This document shows positions 36,413 to 46,034 of a DNA stretch of 51,263 nt, piece by piece. Position 1 is the first letter of the stretch. Each line of letters begins with the position of its first letter. Source of the stretch: a virus; the IMG/VR virus record IMGVR_UViG_3300036985_003764, positions 1-51,263 of that record; one strand, 5' to 3'. The notes beneath the pieces are model-generated. The model was not told where the DNA came from and did no database searches. It saw only the letters and a list, made by a program, of their open reading frames with translations. Both the position numbers and the translations under genes were made by a program.

Positions 36413-37417
36413 TTACCAAGTTTGTTCAACTTGATCTTGTAACATCACTAAAATTGTTTCATTTAAAGGATTAACTAGATATTCATATACCTCTGATGAG
36501 TTTCTACCTAGCATTACATTATCTTTTGAATAATAAAGTAATCCGTCACCTTTTTGAATTATAAACTTGTAGAACGTAGCATCTCTTACCATACTGCGTA
36601 CTTTTAATTCTTGCATTTCTAATGAAGCATAATCAATAAACTGTTGTGCAGCTTTTTTGATACTTGTTTCACTTTCATTTCCATTAATATATTCATCTAA
36701 GTAATCGTAGATAATATCATTAATAGTTGAATTTTTATATTGCGTACTTACCGTAGAAATTAATTTAGCAATATAAAATAATTTACGAGGCATCTCACTA
36801 GAGATATTATCTAATTCACTAATGGCTTTGTTTTTCAATTTAGTTACAGAAGCTTTACCAACAGCTGTATCAATTTGTCTATCAAGATACCATTTTCTTT
36901 TATGTGTCCCAGATGAACAGTCTTCTTTACTTTTTGCAATAATAGGAAATCCTCCTGCTTCAATTGCTAAAACTTTAAGTAGGTCTTCTGTTTTATTTGC
37001 TGGATCTAAATTTATTATATCATTAGCAACTTCCATTGTTATTGTACTCCAAAGAGCGCTATTATTTGGTTTATAGGTTTCAACCTTATTCCAAAAATCA
37101 ACATCTTCTATATCAATAGTATTGTAATGTTTTTCAAATTCTAACATTGCTACAATACTTCTAATCTCACGTATTTTAGCTTTTTGTTTTTCAGGATCAG
37201 ATATAGCTTTAACTTCTGGAGCAGATTCATCAAGTCCATTTAAATAACGGATTCTACCATTTTGCTCAATACAAGCCATTGGTTCTCTTTGAACTGTTCC
37301 CGGAAATACAACCATGTTATAGGTTTCTAAACCCATATTTTCTTTTTTAGGATCAGAATAAGGTCTTACCGATATTTTTCCTGCAGTTTTAAAACGTGCT
37401 TTAACTTCTTCAATCAT
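36413..37417 (-). CDS. Conserved crAss-like head-region protein of unknown function (334 aa)
   Basis: The soluble protein begins MIEEVKARFKTAGKISVRPY and is mainly helical after residue 80, without membrane segments or recognisable catalytic motifs. It follows the major capsid gene behind a terminator and begins a two-gene unit with the 232-residue gene. Its leader shares CACATAAAAA and CCAACAA with that of the scaffold-like gene. A head-assembly or capsid-associated function is inferred from place only. Confidence 0.72.
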   Translation of the reverse strand: MIEEVKARFKTAGKISVRPYSDPKKENMGLETYNMVVFPGTVQREPMACIEQNGRIRYLNGLDESAPEVKAISDPEKQKAKIREIRSIVAMLEFEKHYNTIDIEDVDFWNKVETYKPNNSALWSTITMEVANDIINLDPANKTEDLLKVLAIEAGGFPIIAKSKEDCSSGTHKRKWYLDRQIDTAVGKASVTKLKNKAISELDNISSEMPRKLFYIAKLISTVSTQYKNSTINDIIYDYLDEYINGNESETSIKKAAQQFIDYASLEMQELKVRSMVRDATFYKFIIQKGDGLLYYSKDNVMLGRNSSEVYEYLVNPLNETILVMLQDQVEQTW

Positions 37418-37436
37418 TTTGTTGGTTTTTTATGTG
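37418..37436 (-). promoter_or_regulatory. A-rich leader motif shared by capsid-block genes
   Basis: Directly ahead of the ATG at 37417 the minus strand reads CACATAAAAAACCAACAAA. Nearly the same string stands ahead of the ATG at 40386. There is no Shine-Dalgarno site, so this A-rich element may serve as the translation-enhancing leader usual in Bacteroidota. Confidence 0.5.
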
Positions 37437-37441
37437 ATAGA

Positions 37442-37449
37442 CAAATTTA
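37442..37449 (-). promoter_or_regulatory. Candidate -7 box TAAATTTG after the capsid terminator
   Basis: TAAATTTG on the minus strand lies immediately after the terminator stem at 37451-37482 and 25 bases ahead of the ATG at 37417, where a new promoter would be needed. It fits TAnnTTTG; the -33 element is not clear. Confidence 0.4.
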
Positions 37450-37450
37450 A

Positions 37451-37482
37451 AAAACTCCTCGATATAATTACCGAGGAGTTTT
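37451..37482 (-). terminator. Strong rho-independent terminator after the major capsid gene
   Basis: AAAACTCCTCG (37451-37461) and CGAGGAGTTTT (37472-37482) form an eleven-pair perfect stem with a ten-base loop. On the minus strand a run of T follows the stem. It begins about 18 bases after the capsid stop codon. Termination just after the capsid gene is common for the most abundant virion protein. Confidence 0.93.
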
Positions 37483-37499
37483 GTATAAGTTTCAAGTTA

Positions 37500-39110
37500 T
37501 TATAAACTAAATCCTGTAATAGGGTTTCTCATAACAATCTTCAAGACTTTTGTTGGATCCTCTACCCAAATAGCAGGCATAGCTTGTGTCATGTAAACAC
37601 GATATCCATTAAATTGTCCTGATGATGCAAATCCTTGAGTACGTCCCATATAATCCATAGTACCATTTTGATACCACCATTTCAATTCAGAATCCCATTT
37701 CTTACGAAGTAATTTAATGTTATCACTTCCATTGTCAGTTACATCAAAGATAATAAATGAGTAAGAAGAAAGAGGATATCCGTCAATGATTGGATTTTCA
37801 ATTTTATTTTGGTGAACGTTATCAAATGCTGGATTCAATACAAACTTAACGTTAGCTAAGAAAGCAATATGGTAAGATGTAAATGCAAATCCAAATCCTA
37901 AGTCCATTCCTTTTCTTTCAACAGCTCCAAGTTCAGTAGCATTAAGAACTAATCCTGATTGAACAGCTTCTCTAAGAACTGCATCGTTAATCATTTTCAT
38001 TCCAGCCATACCTGTTTGAACAATTAATTCACGTTTAGAATCTGGACCTTCAAACTCTACTTTACCTCTAAAGAAGTTAAGTAATTCAGCACGGAACATA
38101 TCCAAACGGAAATCAACTTTATTATAAACATGCTTGAATGCATTGTCTAATTGTTTCCACAAACCTACAGATAAACGTAAATCATCTGGACCATCTTGTG
38201 TGATACGTCCTCCTTTACCCCACATAAGGTAAGTTTCAATATCATAAGCAATTTTAGAAAGGTGAGCAGCTTCCATTTTAGTTAAGAAAGTCTTAACCAA
38301 ATCTCCACTTTCAACAGCTCTCTTAACATAATCAGAACCTTTAGCCTTAATCATTCCATCCAAAGAATTGATTGAAGGATCCAAAGAAGTATCAAATGAA
38401 CGCCAAATTTCTGTTACTGGAATTTTACCATCAAGTGTCATTCCTCCTTTTTCCATCAATTTAACTTGAGAAGAAACAGAATAATGTACGTGAGCTTCTG
38501 CATTTCCAACGAAGTTATAAAACTCACGACTAGATGCAGATGTAGTCATATCAGAGAATCTTTCTCCATATTCACCACGAGCTGAAGTTACACGGAAATA
38601 TTCTGTGTTACACTCAAGGTATGCTGGGTCAAGGAAAGCATTAACATCATTATCTACAAGACGAACAGTATAGATAACGCCATCTCCAAGATCTAAAATA
38701 TCATCAGAGGTAATAAATAATTCAAGACCATTGTACTTATCGTAAGTGATGATGTCGCCATGACCAAATACTCTTTTGTTCAATTTAATCTTAAATGTTG
38801 TACCGTCCATTCCTGGTTGTGCGATACCTGAAATATCTTCTGTACTGTAAGGCATTTCTTCAGATACAGGAGTTCTCCATGTAAACTCTCCATTTGGATG
38901 TTCAACGCTAATTACATTTTTTCCTTGGAAAGAAGACATTTGATAAAGAGGCATTTCAACTTTTTGAAGTTGAGCCCACATATCAATAGGTCCTAAATCG
39001 TCAGGTTTAGAATCTTTCATAAGATTCATTAAGTGGTAGCTGTCTACGTGAGAAGATGCAACATATGCATTATCTCTTAGGAAGAGGCCGTTGTTTAAAC
39101 TTGGTGTCAT
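37500..39110 (-). CDS. Major capsid protein, crAss-type HK97 fold (536 aa)
   Basis: The protein starts MTPSLNNGLFLRDNAYVASS and contains MWAQLQKVEMPLYQMSSFQG, NGEFTWRTPV, ARGEYGERFSDMTTSASSRE and a C-terminal MRNPITGFSL. Length, order (terminase, portal, scaffold-like, this gene) and sequence style match the major capsid protein of crAss-like phages, which has an HK97 fold and builds the icosahedral head. The codons look cleaner and less A+T-extreme than in neighbouring accessory genes, as expected for a highly expressed protein. A strong terminator follows directly. The start at 39110 is preceded by an A-rich leader. Confidence 0.93.
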   Translation of the reverse strand: MTPSLNNGLFLRDNAYVASSHVDSYHLMNLMKDSKPDDLGPIDMWAQLQKVEMPLYQMSSFQGKNVISVEHPNGEFTWRTPVSEEMPYSTEDISGIAQPGMDGTTFKIKLNKRVFGHGDIITYDKYNGLELFITSDDILDLGDGVIYTVRLVDNDVNAFLDPAYLECNTEYFRVTSARGEYGERFSDMTTSASSREFYNFVGNAEAHVHYSVSSQVKLMEKGGMTLDGKIPVTEIWRSFDTSLDPSINSLDGMIKAKGSDYVKRAVESGDLVKTFLTKMEAAHLSKIAYDIETYLMWGKGGRITQDGPDDLRLSVGLWKQLDNAFKHVYNKVDFRLDMFRAELLNFFRGKVEFEGPDSKRELIVQTGMAGMKMINDAVLREAVQSGLVLNATELGAVERKGMDLGFGFAFTSYHIAFLANVKFVLNPAFDNVHQNKIENPIIDGYPLSSYSFIIFDVTDNGSDNIKLLRKKWDSELKWWYQNGTMDYMGRTQGFASSGQFNGYRVYMTQAMPAIWVEDPTKVLKIVMRNPITGFSL

Positions 39111-39135
39111 TGTATGTTTGTTTTAAATTTACTAA

Positions 39136-40386
39136 TTAATCTCTTGAAAAAATATTTCTAGAGTTTTTACCTTTTGTGCGTTGAAGAGATGCTCTACTTG
39201 GAGTTCCCCTTTCTTCACCTTGTTTAGATGACGGTGTTATACGTTCACCTTCTGCAGTTTTTAAGCTTCTGTAAGTTTTTACATGAGCTTGTTGTTGTCC
39301 TACGGAAAGAACAGATTGTCTGTATCCCGCTGGATCTTTTAATAACCAAAGAGCTTCCAATAGGACAGAAGGATTAGCTTCTTTACCAAATTGGTACTTT
39401 TCTAAAAGATAACCTAACTCGTTTGTTGGGTTACCTTCTCGGTCTTGATAATGTGTACTATCGGTTAAACCATAATACAAAGCTGTTTGCACTCTATTGT
39501 TAAGTTTTAATCCATTCAATTCTGGATTGTCTAAGTGTGCATAAATTGTTTGAGCATAATTTTTACTAGCTTCTTCAGCATCTTTACGTTTTTGTTCTTG
39601 CTCAACTATTTTAATTTCCATCACCTCTGCTTGTTTTTTATCAAGCTTTGGTTTAAATTGATTTGCTTTTTTACTAATTTCATTACGGTCAGCAAGTGAA
39701 GTAATTTCATCTTCTATTTCTTCATCTGTATAACTACCAGATACTCTTAACCATTCCCTTACAATTCTTTCTTGATCATCTTCGTTATCTAAACTTAAAT
39801 CAGAAATTTCTTGAGCTCTTGCTACATTCTTAAGTACTGTAGTAATATCAGTTCCTCCATTAAGAGCATAAGAAATAACATCTTGTAGCTTTGGATCTAG
39901 TTTACCAAAAACTTCTAAAGGTGCTTGGTGAGCAACTTCATTAACTTTAGTAACAATATTACTTTCAAGTAACTCTTCTAAATCATCAAGTGTGTAGGAT
40001 GAAATATCTTGATTGTCTGAAAATAAATCTATCAACCCTTTCTTTACAAGTTTATCAACTACTTCTACTAATCCAGGTTTTCTTCCTACCTTTTGTGATG
40101 CTTTCTGTTGACTAGATGTATCTTCATCCTCATCTTCATCTTCTGTTTTAATGTCATCATCTAAAATATTAGATAATTCATTTGTTACAGCAGTTGGATT
40201 ACTCTTGTTATCGATTTGTCCATCATTATCCATATTGTCAAGGAACGAAGTATCAACATTTGTATTTTCAAGTACAGACTTTCTGGATTCTTCAGTAGGT
40301 ATAATTACAGTTGCTGCTTTTGTACCTAATAGTTCATCCATATCATTGAACTCTATTTCTTTTACTTCTGTTGCGTTTGTTGTCAT
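39136..40386 (-). CDS. Scaffold-like acidic/helical capsid assembly protein (416 aa)
   Basis: The gene lies between portal and major capsid genes, the usual place for a scaffolding protein. The N-terminal 100 residues are acidic with a run of EDEDEDED-type residues, the middle has ELLESNIVTKVNEVA and helical repeats, a charged coiled-coil region follows (KPKLDKKQAEVMEIKIVEQE), and the C-terminus is basic (RASLQRTKGKNSRNIFSRD). This acid-coil-basic plan is typical of scaffolds. No protease motif is visible. The stop lies 25 bases before the capsid start, so both are likely transcribed together. Confidence 0.78.
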   Translation of the reverse strand: MTTNATEVKEIEFNDMDELLGTKAATVIIPTEESRKSVLENTNVDTSFLDNMDNDGQIDNKSNPTAVTNELSNILDDDIKTEDEDEDEDTSSQQKASQKVGRKPGLVEVVDKLVKKGLIDLFSDNQDISSYTLDDLEELLESNIVTKVNEVAHQAPLEVFGKLDPKLQDVISYALNGGTDITTVLKNVARAQEISDLSLDNEDDQERIVREWLRVSGSYTDEEIEDEITSLADRNEISKKANQFKPKLDKKQAEVMEIKIVEQEQKRKDAEEASKNYAQTIYAHLDNPELNGLKLNNRVQTALYYGLTDSTHYQDREGNPTNELGYLLEKYQFGKEANPSVLLEALWLLKDPAGYRQSVLSVGQQQAHVKTYRSLKTAEGERITPSSKQGEERGTPSRASLQRTKGKNSRNIFSRD

Positions 40387-40405
40387 AATTGTTGGTTTTT
40401 ATGTG
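40387..40405 (-). promoter_or_regulatory. A-rich leader motif of the scaffold-like gene
   Basis: The minus strand reads CACATAAAAACCAACAATT immediately before the ATG at 40386. It shares CACATAAAAA and ACCAACAA with the leader at 37418-37436. The rest of the 127-base gap up to the portal gene is A+T-rich, includes an imperfect AAACA/TGTTT dyad at 40443-40457 and holds no clear terminator. Confidence 0.5.
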
Positions 40406-40513
40406 TTTGACTTATTATAATTTAAGAATAATCTTTAGAATAAACAATTAATGTTTAAATAAATTAATAATTGATTTTAAAAAAATAGCAGTAGATAACT
40501 AAAACTAGAATTG

Positions 40514-43288
40514 TTATTTAGAAGACGTATTTCTTTTTCCATTATTTATTTCACTTTTAGTTAAATTCTCTCTAGCTATTTTTAAGTTGTTTTCGGAATC
40601 CTGTCTACTAACCTCTAATCTTTGTTCTTCTATATCTAATTTTCGGCTACCTAAAGATGCTTTAGTTTCTTCACTTTTATTTTTAAGAGCCATGGTCTCT
40701 GAATATTGTTCAGAAGATTTAACTTCTTGTAGAGCATCCATAAAATCAGACTGTTGATTTTGATTAAGGTCTTGTTGTGCACCATAACCAGCAGCTTTAA
40801 TTTCTGCTTCCATTAATCTTGCTCTTCTATCTTTTTCTTTTTCCCTAGCTTGATGATCTTGTTCCATTTTCATTTCATCTTTCTTAGCCTGGATTTTCAT
40901 TTGTTCAATTTCTTGTTCTCTTTGACCTTGCTTTTCTGCACGTTCTTGTGCTTGATCATCCATTTTCTTAAGCTTTGTATTTAATACGCCTAATGAATCA
41001 GCACCAACTACTTGACCTAATTCATATATTGATGCTCCTGAAGTATTATTTGTTATTGCAATTTGCTGAATCTTTTCCATTACAGCTCTTGTATTCGCAT
41101 TAGTCCTACAGAATACATTTAAGTCAACAAGTAATAAGTCAGTACCACTAATTTCAAAGAATGCTCTTTCATCAGGAGATATCATATTTTGTAACCTAAT
41201 GGATGATTTATTTGAATGATAATATTGAGCTAAGTCTGTACGCATTTGATGTACTCTTGGCATAAGATAATCTGAATGCTGAATAAAATACATTTCAGTT
41301 TGAGCATATGATCCTACTACAGCTTGTTCAACAGCTCTGGCTGTATCAGTTTGTCCAACTTGTTGTCCAAGTCTTTGAGGAGTTATCCCAATCACTTCTA
41401 ATGCTTGTTGCTTAAAGAAGTTTGCCATTTGAATTCTAGTCATTAAACGATTTGATTGTTCAAGGTTTAATGTCTGATAATGTTGGAAATTTAAAGCATT
41501 CTCTGTATTAGTAATAGAAGTATCCAAAGGAAGAATTGAAAAGTCTTTCATTGCTACATAAGCCTTAGCATAATTACCTTTACCCCAATCTTCACCTAAT
41601 GAATGTCTTGGTAAAGCATTTTGGTCTAAGGCAATAACAGTTCCTATTTCATCAATAAGAATATCAGCTATTTGATTATTAACTAAATTAAATCCAATTT
41701 GAGCAGGTTTCATTAAATCAACAAGAGCTGTAGATTTAGTATTACGTTCAGTAAATATTTTTCCTTCAACCGGTAATTTACAACCATATAAAGAATCGTC
41801 CCCTTTAAATTGAAAACGCATAGGACCAATTTTATTTGAACCTATACCAATATAAATTGGTAACATATCATCTTTATCCAAAGTGTCTTGAAACACCATA
41901 CGGTTAGGCCCAATCTTAACTCCACCTCTTACTTGATTAATCCATATCCATTCAATGTGAGTTCCAAATACTAAAGTTTCAGCATTCTTACGTTTGTCAA
42001 ATTTATTATTGTATATAGGATTATTTGTTATAACTATGTTTTCATCTACAATATCAATCGTTGTTTCACCACCCTCATTAATATCTGTCATATAACCAAC
42101 TCTTCTTTGTGATTTCCAATAGGCTGTAGTAACACGTAACATTTGAGCATCAGTTAAAATTCCCGTATGTTCACTTTGTCCTATAATCCAAGAAACAACA
42201 TCATCCGGATTATAGGAATTTTCCATAAAAGAAAGATGTTTTTTCATTGCTAATGACGGAGCCATATTTTTATCATGGTCTATACCTGGATTATAAAAAG
42301 AACCATCATTTTGTACACCTTCTAAAAGATATCTTCCTGCACGTACTGGATATAATTGTTCTAATTGTGCTAGTTGGTCTGTATTTAATAAAGGACCATA
42401 GAAATCAATAACATCTGATATTGTAAGCATCTCTACTTTACCAACCCAACTCCCTTGTGATATATAACGTATCTCTGGAGATTTATGATAAAATGTAAGA
42501 ACAGGATTCCATAATTCTATATTATAATCTTCCTCTAGCATTTTAAAATGCCAAAATTCACGATCTGTAACAAGCATATCACGAAAAGCAATTTCTTCTA
42601 ATTCATCTAATTTAAAACGATTAACGTCAACGTTGTGTTGCTTTACTGCCCATTGTTCAGCTAATGTTTGATATGTCTTAGAATAAAAGTCTTCAATCTC
42701 AGGTAATTTTTTAATTGCATCAGGATTCATTTGTTGTTGGGCTTCCTCAGAATTAGGATCCATTCCCATTTCCACCATCTTAGCTATAAGTTTATCTTGA
42801 GCGTCTTCTAATAAAACACCTTCAATTTCAGCCATCTTATGATTAAGAATTTCATTATAGGAGTATTCGTCTATAGCTCTATAATCAATCTTTGTATTTC
42901 TTTTAGCAAACTCTGCAACTAATACATTTACAACATTAGGAATGATTGGATAGAACTTCAATTCCATAGCATCCGTTGTATTCTGCGAATTAACATAATC
43001 AGAAGATAAAATATCAACTAACTCTCCTGTATCATTTGCTTCTGTAGGAATATAATCTGACTTATCAATAGTTCCTTTTGCTAATTTATAATTCTTTAGC
43101 AATCTAGGAGCATTATAACGTATGTGTTTTATACCTTGCCATTCCAACCAATCTAAATTGTGTTGACTCCATTCATCATTCTTTTCTATTTCTGGAAGAA
43201 ACTGAATAGGTTGCGTAAAGGAATTAAATCCTCTAGGAGATGCACTATTACCTTCATCTCTTATCTGTAATGCGTTTTTAATTTGCAT
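40514..43288 (-). CDS. Portal protein, crAss type (924 aa)
   Basis: This large protein directly follows the terminase gene by 2 bases. It contains a long conserved-looking core (IWINQVRGGVKIGPNRMVFQ, IGFNLVNNQIADILIDEIGT, ALEVIGITPQRLGQQVGQTD) and a C-terminal charged helical region (AQERAEKQGQREQEIEQMKI, then KEKDRRARLMEAEIKAAGYG), the usual plan of a portal with a long helical barrel/crown extension. Length near 900 residues agrees with crAss-like portals. The portal forms the dodecameric channel for DNA at one vertex and meets the terminase during packaging. Confidence 0.92.
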   Translation of the reverse strand: MQIKNALQIRDEGNSASPRGFNSFTQPIQFLPEIEKNDEWSQHNLDWLEWQGIKHIRYNAPRLLKNYKLAKGTIDKSDYIPTEANDTGELVDILSSDYVNSQNTTDAMELKFYPIIPNVVNVLVAEFAKRNTKIDYRAIDEYSYNEILNHKMAEIEGVLLEDAQDKLIAKMVEMGMDPNSEEAQQQMNPDAIKKLPEIEDFYSKTYQTLAEQWAVKQHNVDVNRFKLDELEEIAFRDMLVTDREFWHFKMLEEDYNIELWNPVLTFYHKSPEIRYISQGSWVGKVEMLTISDVIDFYGPLLNTDQLAQLEQLYPVRAGRYLLEGVQNDGSFYNPGIDHDKNMAPSLAMKKHLSFMENSYNPDDVVSWIIGQSEHTGILTDAQMLRVTTAYWKSQRRVGYMTDINEGGETTIDIVDENIVITNNPIYNNKFDKRKNAETLVFGTHIEWIWINQVRGGVKIGPNRMVFQDTLDKDDMLPIYIGIGSNKIGPMRFQFKGDDSLYGCKLPVEGKIFTERNTKSTALVDLMKPAQIGFNLVNNQIADILIDEIGTVIALDQNALPRHSLGEDWGKGNYAKAYVAMKDFSILPLDTSITNTENALNFQHYQTLNLEQSNRLMTRIQMANFFKQQALEVIGITPQRLGQQVGQTDTARAVEQAVVGSYAQTEMYFIQHSDYLMPRVHQMRTDLAQYYHSNKSSIRLQNMISPDERAFFEISGTDLLLVDLNVFCRTNANTRAVMEKIQQIAITNNTSGASIYELGQVVGADSLGVLNTKLKKMDDQAQERAEKQGQREQEIEQMKIQAKKDEMKMEQDHQAREKEKDRRARLMEAEIKAAGYGAQQDLNQNQQSDFMDALQEVKSSEQYSETMALKNKSEETKASLGSRKLDIEEQRLEVSRQDSENNLKIARENLTKSEINNGKRNTSSK

Positions 43289-43290
43289 AA

Positions 43291-45522
43291 TTATTTGAGT
43301 CTTCTAAACGGGTTTCTATTAGTTTTCATATTCAAACCTGTATTAGCCTTTCCAATGTTTTTAAAAGGGCTACGTACACTTAAGTTATAAATTTTATCTG
43401 AGTTTTGCAAATGTTCGTTGTCTATACTTTCAATTTTCTTTTTAAATCCTCTATTTGCGTTCTGTAATTTAACAAAAGCAATCAATGCAGATAAGGATAT
43501 TAAACGGTCAACATTTAGTCCATGCTCATACTGCCTCATTTCTTCCAATGCCATAGGATCCGGAATACGTTGAATACCATAAACAGCTTTTACAAGATTT
43601 CCATTTTCATCAGTTTCCTCATATACCTTCTCTTTAAGAGATTCAATTAAGTATGTCAAGAGGTTATTGACAAAGATTGTTCCTGTATTTTTCCAACCAT
43701 ATTCTTGATGTGTACTATTATTAAAACCATGTTCCTTTAAGAACATCATTTCGGATTTAGGAACTAAATACTTTTGTAATCTATGATGTATCATATAAAG
43801 AATAAATAACGATACATTGGCTTCAACTAATGTCCATGCATTATACCATTTAATAATTAACTCTAAACGTTTATGTGTATCATTAATATCATCAAATCTT
43901 CCAGTCCATGAACATACAATTTTATCTCCTTCAATAAATGTTTGTGATTTTCCATTCTCAAACCTTGTTACTTGTATTGGATTTTTGTAAACAAATATAG
44001 AACAAAGTGAATCAGAAGATGTTGTTTTACCTTCTGATACGGGGTCAATAGAAGCATAATAAGTTTGCCATTCAGGTTTTTCATCAGGTCTTTCCCAAAC
44101 AACAATAGATCCAGATTTATCCACCATCTTTTTATCTACAGGAAATTCACGAATAGGAGGTTTTGTTGTTAATTTTACTTCTAGTATTCCATCTATTTTT
44201 TCTGATAAATTAATTAATTCATAAGGGTACTTTCCATCATCTACTTCTAATTTATGACTTTCTATAAGAGCTAATGGAAAACGAGATTCAACTCTAGCTG
44301 CAAAAGCAACCTCCATATTAATAGGTCTTTGAGATTTTCTGATTTGACAAGTTTCTGGTTCTAAATCACGTTCCCATTCAGCATATAATTCTTTTAGTCT
44401 TGCAGTAGCTTCTTCAACCATTGAGTTACCAAAAACATCAATGTATGGAGGCATTGAATATTGTTCAGGAACAAATAGACCTGTTTCTTGAATATTGTTT
44501 TTCCAATTAACCCATTTATTTTTTACAGCATAAAAACCATTTTTTTTAGCTTTATACATATATGTTCTTAATGGTTTACATTGGTCAAGGTCTCCAACAG
44601 TTCCGGCAGCAACAAAAAATCCAGTTGTAATATCTCCAGCTTGCATAGCGGGTAAAAGAAACTCTAATGTTTTATCCATTCTTGGAGCAATACCGGCTTC
44701 TTCATAAAAAAACATTGTTGTTAAACCTCCTACACCTGCAGTATCACTTTGTTGAAAAGATATTGATTGTAAAGTTCCTCCTAAACCAACATCATATTTT
44801 CTACCTCCTTCACTAACTTCTTGTTTTTGTACCCATTCTCCAACAGTTCCTGGATTCATTTCTCTAGTCCAAGCTGTGTGTTTATTAAGGTGCGTTCTAT
44901 ACATCTGAGCATATTTCCATGAACCATTAACTCCTGTTAGATAAGTCTCAAGCGATCCTCCAAGTTTTAATACTGGAGCGTCCTCAAACCATAAAAGATT
45001 TATAAGTTTAGCTATATGGTATAATGAAGAACCAAACTGTCGTTTTTTAAGAATAGCTCCATGTTGATATTTTAATTCAGCTATAAACTCATATAAGTCC
45101 ATCCATATTTGAGAATCCCATATATCATTTAACCGTCTTAATTTTTTAACCTTATCTATAATTGGAAGAAAGTTAATCCAAAAATAATAGTACCTAGATA
45201 AATAATATTTGTTTTCTCCTTTCCAATAGAATACTCCTTTACGAGATTTAAGTTTTTCAAAATCCCAATATTCTTCATGGTCTAATGATCCTTCTAAAAA
45301 GTCACAATAGTAATCATCCTTTTCAAATTTATTAGCTTGACTTTTAAATTCAAAAATTACATCGTCAAGATTGTATTCTCCAGGTTCTTTAAAGTAATCT
45401 GTTTCTAATAATTCAGCAAATTTTTCACGAGAATCAAAGGATATAAGTTTCCAAATACCATTATCATAACAAGGTATATTTTCGTAGATTTCTCCAATTT
45501 TTTTAGTATTATATTTTATCAT
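43291..45522 (-). CDS. terL: Terminase large subunit
   Basis: The protein has an N-terminal ATPase and a C-terminal nuclease. GAILKKRQFGSS (155-166) is the degenerate Walker A, TMFFYEEAG (269-277) the Walker B with catalytic Glu, and FFVAAGTVGD (302-311) the coupling motif. The RNase H-like nuclease begins at YYASIDPVSEG (488-498) with Asp493, and Asp504 follows. The size (743 residues) is as in crAss-like phages. It packages and cuts DNA at the portal. The start overlaps the stop of the preceding gene (ATGA), and the portal gene follows after 2 bases. Confidence 0.95.
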   Translation of the reverse strand: MIKYNTKKIGEIYENIPCYDNGIWKLISFDSREKFAELLETDYFKEPGEYNLDDVIFEFKSQANKFEKDDYYCDFLEGSLDHEEYWDFEKLKSRKGVFYWKGENKYYLSRYYYFWINFLPIIDKVKKLRRLNDIWDSQIWMDLYEFIAELKYQHGAILKKRQFGSSLYHIAKLINLLWFEDAPVLKLGGSLETYLTGVNGSWKYAQMYRTHLNKHTAWTREMNPGTVGEWVQKQEVSEGGRKYDVGLGGTLQSISFQQSDTAGVGGLTTMFFYEEAGIAPRMDKTLEFLLPAMQAGDITTGFFVAAGTVGDLDQCKPLRTYMYKAKKNGFYAVKNKWVNWKNNIQETGLFVPEQYSMPPYIDVFGNSMVEEATARLKELYAEWERDLEPETCQIRKSQRPINMEVAFAARVESRFPLALIESHKLEVDDGKYPYELINLSEKIDGILEVKLTTKPPIREFPVDKKMVDKSGSIVVWERPDEKPEWQTYYASIDPVSEGKTTSSDSLCSIFVYKNPIQVTRFENGKSQTFIEGDKIVCSWTGRFDDINDTHKRLELIIKWYNAWTLVEANVSLFILYMIHHRLQKYLVPKSEMMFLKEHGFNNSTHQEYGWKNTGTIFVNNLLTYLIESLKEKVYEETDENGNLVKAVYGIQRIPDPMALEEMRQYEHGLNVDRLISLSALIAFVKLQNANRGFKKKIESIDNEHLQNSDKIYNLSVRSPFKNIGKANTGLNMKTNRNPFRRLK

Positions 45523-46034
45523 CTTAAATCATATGGTAGTTTAGAACTTCCTCTAGCTTTAATTTTATTTTCTTCTTGAACATCTTCATACACTCCTTTA
45601 AAGGATTCACGAACAGCTTTAAATTCTTTTGCTACTCGTAATAAAGCTCCTATGTTTCCATCTCTACCGTCAGTAATCTCTGTATGTTTTAAATAGACAT
45701 TTAGATTTTCCAACATTGATTTTATTGCATCATAAGACCTCATTGTTGGTGTCATAAATAAATCACGACATTGGTCAATAGCATAAAGAATAGCAGGATC
45801 TTCAATGTTAAATTCTGGTTGTAAATCTTTAAGGATTTTATCTTCTCTATCGGTTTCTGAAATATTAAAATAGGGATTGTCAGGACCAACGTAAGTCATA
45901 TAATAGATATACGCAAATACTTTAACGTTATCTTCGGGGTAGGTGTCAATGATTTTCTTAAGCCAGCTAATCATGTAACAATGTTCAGTTGGTTTTACAA
46001 CTTTACCTTCTAATTCAAATAGTCTTATGTGCAT
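45519..46034 (-). CDS. Unknown protein directly upstream of terminase (171 aa)
   Basis: A soluble, helical protein beginning MHIRLFELEGKVVKPTEHCY with WLKKIIDTYPEDNVKVFAYI and GNIGALLRVAKEFKAVRES. It overlaps the nuclease gene by 20 bases and the terminase start by ATGA. The position suggests a packaging helper, and a small-terminase or DNA-recognition role is possible, but I see no helix-turn-helix and no firm family match. Confidence 0.7.
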   Translation of the reverse strand: MHIRLFELEGKVVKPTEHCYMISWLKKIIDTYPEDNVKVFAYIYYMTYVGPDNPYFNISETDREDKILKDLQPEFNIEDPAILYAIDQCRDLFMTPTMRSYDAIKSMLENLNVYLKHTEITDGRDGNIGALLRVAKEFKAVRESFKGVYEDVQEENKIKARGSSKLPYDLR